The translations under genes were made by a program, and so were the position numbers. From contig CAMLGP010000104.1 of assembly GCA_946479535.1 (NCBI GenBank), positions 1-7,901 of the forward strand: a stretch of DNA of 7,901 nt, given 5' to 3'. A model generated the notes under the pieces. It worked only from the letters and a program-made list of their open reading frames with translations. It was not told where the DNA came from and ran no database searches. This DNA is from an uncultured Bacteroidota bacterium. GTDB lineage: Bacteria > Bacteroidota > Bacteroidia > Chitinophagales > Chitinophagaceae. How positions within the stretch are numbered: position 1 is the first letter of the stretch; the number at the start of each line of letters is the position of its first letter. Below are positions 6,263-7,901 of this stretch, one piece after another.

Positions 6263-7627
6263 ATGCTTATGAGTTCCCGCAGGCAATTTATTAAGGAAGC
6301 TTCCCTGGCTACCGGCGGGGTACTATTAACCTCATCCACTTTTGGAAAGTTCTTTATTGGCAAAAAGCCAAAGGTTATTATTATCGGAGCAGGTTTTGCA
6401 GGGCTTTCTGCAGCTTACTATCTACAGAAAAAAGGAATTGAGGTTACGATACTGGAAGCGCGTAACCGGATTGGCGGACGTGTTTTTTCACACAACATTG
6501 ATCCTTCTGAAAATTTGATTGTAGAATTAGGAGCTGAATGGGTAGGCAATTCACATACACGGATTCAGAACCTTTGCAATGAATTCGGATTATCCTTACA
6601 GAATAACCAGTTTGATTCCCATCTCATTTACAGAGGTAAATATTACAGGAACAACGAATGGGATTATAGCGAAGACTGGAAAAAGAAATTCCATTCCCTT
6701 TTAGAGAACTATAAATATCTGACCACAGCAGACAAAATCAGGCTTGATAAGCAGGACTGGTGGCGTTACCTCGTTGACAATGGATGCGCAGGAAGAGATC
6801 TTGATATAAGGGAGTTGCTGGATAGTACAGATTTTGGTGAGACCATCAGAAGTGTGTCTGCATTTGCGGCATTGGCTGAATATGCTGAGAGCAGTGAGAA
6901 AAATGAAATGGATCTGAAGATAAAGGGCGGTAATAGCATGCTGGCTACCCATTTGGCAGAAGCGATTGGAGAAGAGAAGATAGAAACGGATCATGCCGTT
7001 CGCATGATCTTGCAGGATAAGGCAGGTGTGCGGGTGACCTGTATGAATGGTCAGACCTTTATTGCAGACAAGATCATATGTACTGCTCCAACGTTTGCTG
7101 TGAAGAAAATAAAGTGGTTGCCTGAATTACCGGCTGACCAATTGAATGCGATGAATGAGCTACAGTATGCAAGGATCAACAAGAACCCTTTATTGTTCAA
7201 AGAACGGTTTTGGAAGGATGAAAATTTTGACATGATAACGGATCAGTTACCACATTATTTCTATCATGCCACCAAGAATCAACCGTCTAAAAAGGGAGTG
7301 TTGATCTCTTATACAATCGGAGAAAAAGCAGCCGTGGTATCGGGACAAGAGGATGCCTGGAAGGCGGAAATGATTCGCCAGACCTTACAGCCTCATTTTG
7401 GAGACGTAAAATCACTACTGGAGGCCCAGGCCAATTATTACTGGGGAAATGACCCCTATTCCTATGGCTCCTATGCCATTTATGGCAAGGGCCAGTGGTT
7501 CAGAGTGAGGCCCATTTTAAGCCGTTCTCACCTCCATACCCATTTTGCAGGAGAGCACCTGGCGGACTGGCAGGGGTTTATGGAAGGGGCAATTAATACA
7601 GGAGAGGATGCCGCCCGGAAGATATAA
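6263..7627 (+). CDS. Tat-exported FAD-dependent amine oxidase
   Basis: This 454-residue flavoprotein belongs to the monoamine oxidase / NAD(P)/FAD-dependent oxidoreductase superfamily. The N-terminus has a twin-arginine signal, SRRQFIK at 5-11, then a hydrophobic stretch to about residue 32, so it is probably folded with FAD before export. The Rossmann dinucleotide-binding motif is IIGAGFAG (40-47), with E65 for the adenosine ribose and GGR at 71-73. K307, in INKNPLLF after Y302, aligns with the lysine that contacts the flavin N5 in MAO enzymes. The C-terminal FAD motif is FAGEH (428-432) plus GFMEGA (438-443). No cysteine sits where MAO binds FAD covalently, so FAD is likely non-covalent. 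The substrate (amine, amino acid or polyamine) cannot be told from sequence. Translation may start at M1 (6263) or at M3 (6269); M1 has an in-frame TAA nine codons upstream, and neither start has a clear ribosome binding site. Confidence 0.9.
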   Translation: MLMSSRRQFIKEASLATGGVLLTSSTFGKFFIGKKPKVIIIGAGFAGLSAAYYLQKKGIEVTILEARNRIGGRVFSHNIDPSENLIVELGAEWVGNSHTRIQNLCNEFGLSLQNNQFDSHLIYRGKYYRNNEWDYSEDWKKKFHSLLENYKYLTTADKIRLDKQDWWRYLVDNGCAGRDLDIRELLDSTDFGETIRSVSAFAALAEYAESSEKNEMDLKIKGGNSMLATHLAEAIGEEKIETDHAVRMILQDKAGVRVTCMNGQTFIADKIICTAPTFAVKKIKWLPELPADQLNAMNELQYARINKNPLLFKERFWKDENFDMITDQLPHYFYHATKNQPSKKGVLISYTIGEKAAVVSGQEDAWKAEMIRQTLQPHFGDVKSLLEAQANYYWGNDPYSYGSYAIYGKGQWFRVRPILSRSHLHTHFAGEHLADWQGFMEGAINTGEDAARKI

Positions 7628-7757
7628 AGTGCCGGTTGGTAAATTAGAATGTTAATGACTATAAATCCAGAATTTTTAATATTATTTTTATTGCCGATCA
7701 GATAGGCGCTTAAATAGTAACCTATATGACAATCGATCATTTTGATATCCCCACTTT
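7628..7757. other. AT-rich intergenic region
   Basis: The 130 bp hold a run of A and T around 7671-7692 and no ORF of note. TCATTTTG at 7737-7744 is a 7 of 8 match to the -7 consensus but lacks a -33 partner. A short inverted repeat, ATAGG (7702-7706) and CCTAT (7721-7725), has a 14 nt loop and is too weak to call. No clear terminator for the amine oxidase was found. Confidence 0.5.
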
Positions 7758-7901
7758 ATGAAACGAAAGAAATTCTTATTGATCTCAGCAGTGGCAGTAG
7801 CGGCAGTAGCTGTTCCTGTTGCTATTAAATTACGCCATCACCATAAGACAAGACTGCGTCCATTGGAAGAACCCAAAATACTGGGTAATTTCTGCAATGA
7901 A
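7758..7901 (+). CDS. Exported or anchored protein, N-terminus only; possible gluconate 2-dehydrogenase subunit 3 family
   Basis: The first 48 codons are visible and the frame is open at the window edge. The protein begins MKRKKFLLIS, followed by an alanine/valine-rich hydrophobic segment to about residue 23, then a basic stretch with HHHK at 27-30. This could be a Sec or degenerate Tat signal (KR in place of RR) or a membrane anchor. The following LEEPKILGNFCNE resembles, from memory, the early part of small Bacteroidota proteins annotated as gluconate 2-dehydrogenase subunit 3, which typically partner a GMC-family oxidoreductase encoded next. This is a tentative likeness from few residues. 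The ATG has no Shine-Dalgarno sequence but carries the usual charged N-terminus. With only the signal region visible, function should be treated as unknown. Confidence 0.6.
   Translation, partial: MKRKKFLLISAVAVAAVAVPVAIKLRHHHKTRLRPLEEPKILGNFCNE

Noticed and set aside
6061..6363. Minus-strand open frame of 100 codons crossing the gap with the tandem repeats.
   Set aside because: It overlaps the ends of two convincing plus-strand genes, and its peptide shows no recognisable domain beyond the mirrored 27 bp repeat.
7702..7725. Inverted repeat ATAGG / CCTAT as a terminator for the amine oxidase.
   Set aside because: A 5 bp AT-rich stem with a 14 nt loop and no following T tract is within chance expectation.

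Overview
The window looks like chromosomal DNA of a Bacteroidota bacterium, most likely of the Chitinophagaceae type. This rests on moderate GC, starts without Shine-Dalgarno sequences, promoter-like TAnnTTTG -7 boxes, a DUF2807 'head GIN' lipoprotein, a periplasmic-binding-like protein of a Bacteroidota type, and the pairing of an ATP-dependent DNA ligase with its MBL-fold exonuclease. The genus cannot be fixed from sequence alone.

The left two thirds (1-5330) is read from the minus strand. In transcription order it holds guaA (GMP synthase), an exported type-1 periplasmic-binding-fold protein 34 bp later, a 60 bp gap with possible terminator and promoter signals, a ligase-associated MBL-fold exonuclease starting at TTG, and an ATP-dependent DNA ligase. 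The ligase overlaps the exonuclease by an ATGA junction and runs off the left edge of the window. The last two genes belong to a known bacterial DNA-repair neighbourhood (ligase, exonuclease, Lhr-type helicase, metallophosphoesterase). The other two members, if present, should lie beyond position 1.

The right third (5439-7901) is read from the plus strand and diverges from guaA across about 110-130 bp. It holds a DUF2807 lipoprotein with a ladder of SGAS repeats, a 101 bp gap with two imperfect tandem 27 bp repeats, a Tat-exported flavin amine oxidase, an AT-rich 130 bp gap, and the first 48 codons of an exported or membrane-anchored protein. That fragment resembles the start of gluconate 2-dehydrogenase subunit 3-like proteins.

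The genes fall into three themes: purine synthesis (guaA), DNA repair (exonuclease-ligase), and cell-envelope or periplasmic proteins. No mobile element, CRISPR array, tRNA or rRNA was seen. I found no convincing new multi-gene system. The points most worth a second look are the unusual start of the exonuclease-ligase unit (TTG, overlapping 7-codon ORF, inverted repeat) and the tandem repeat just before the amine oxidase.
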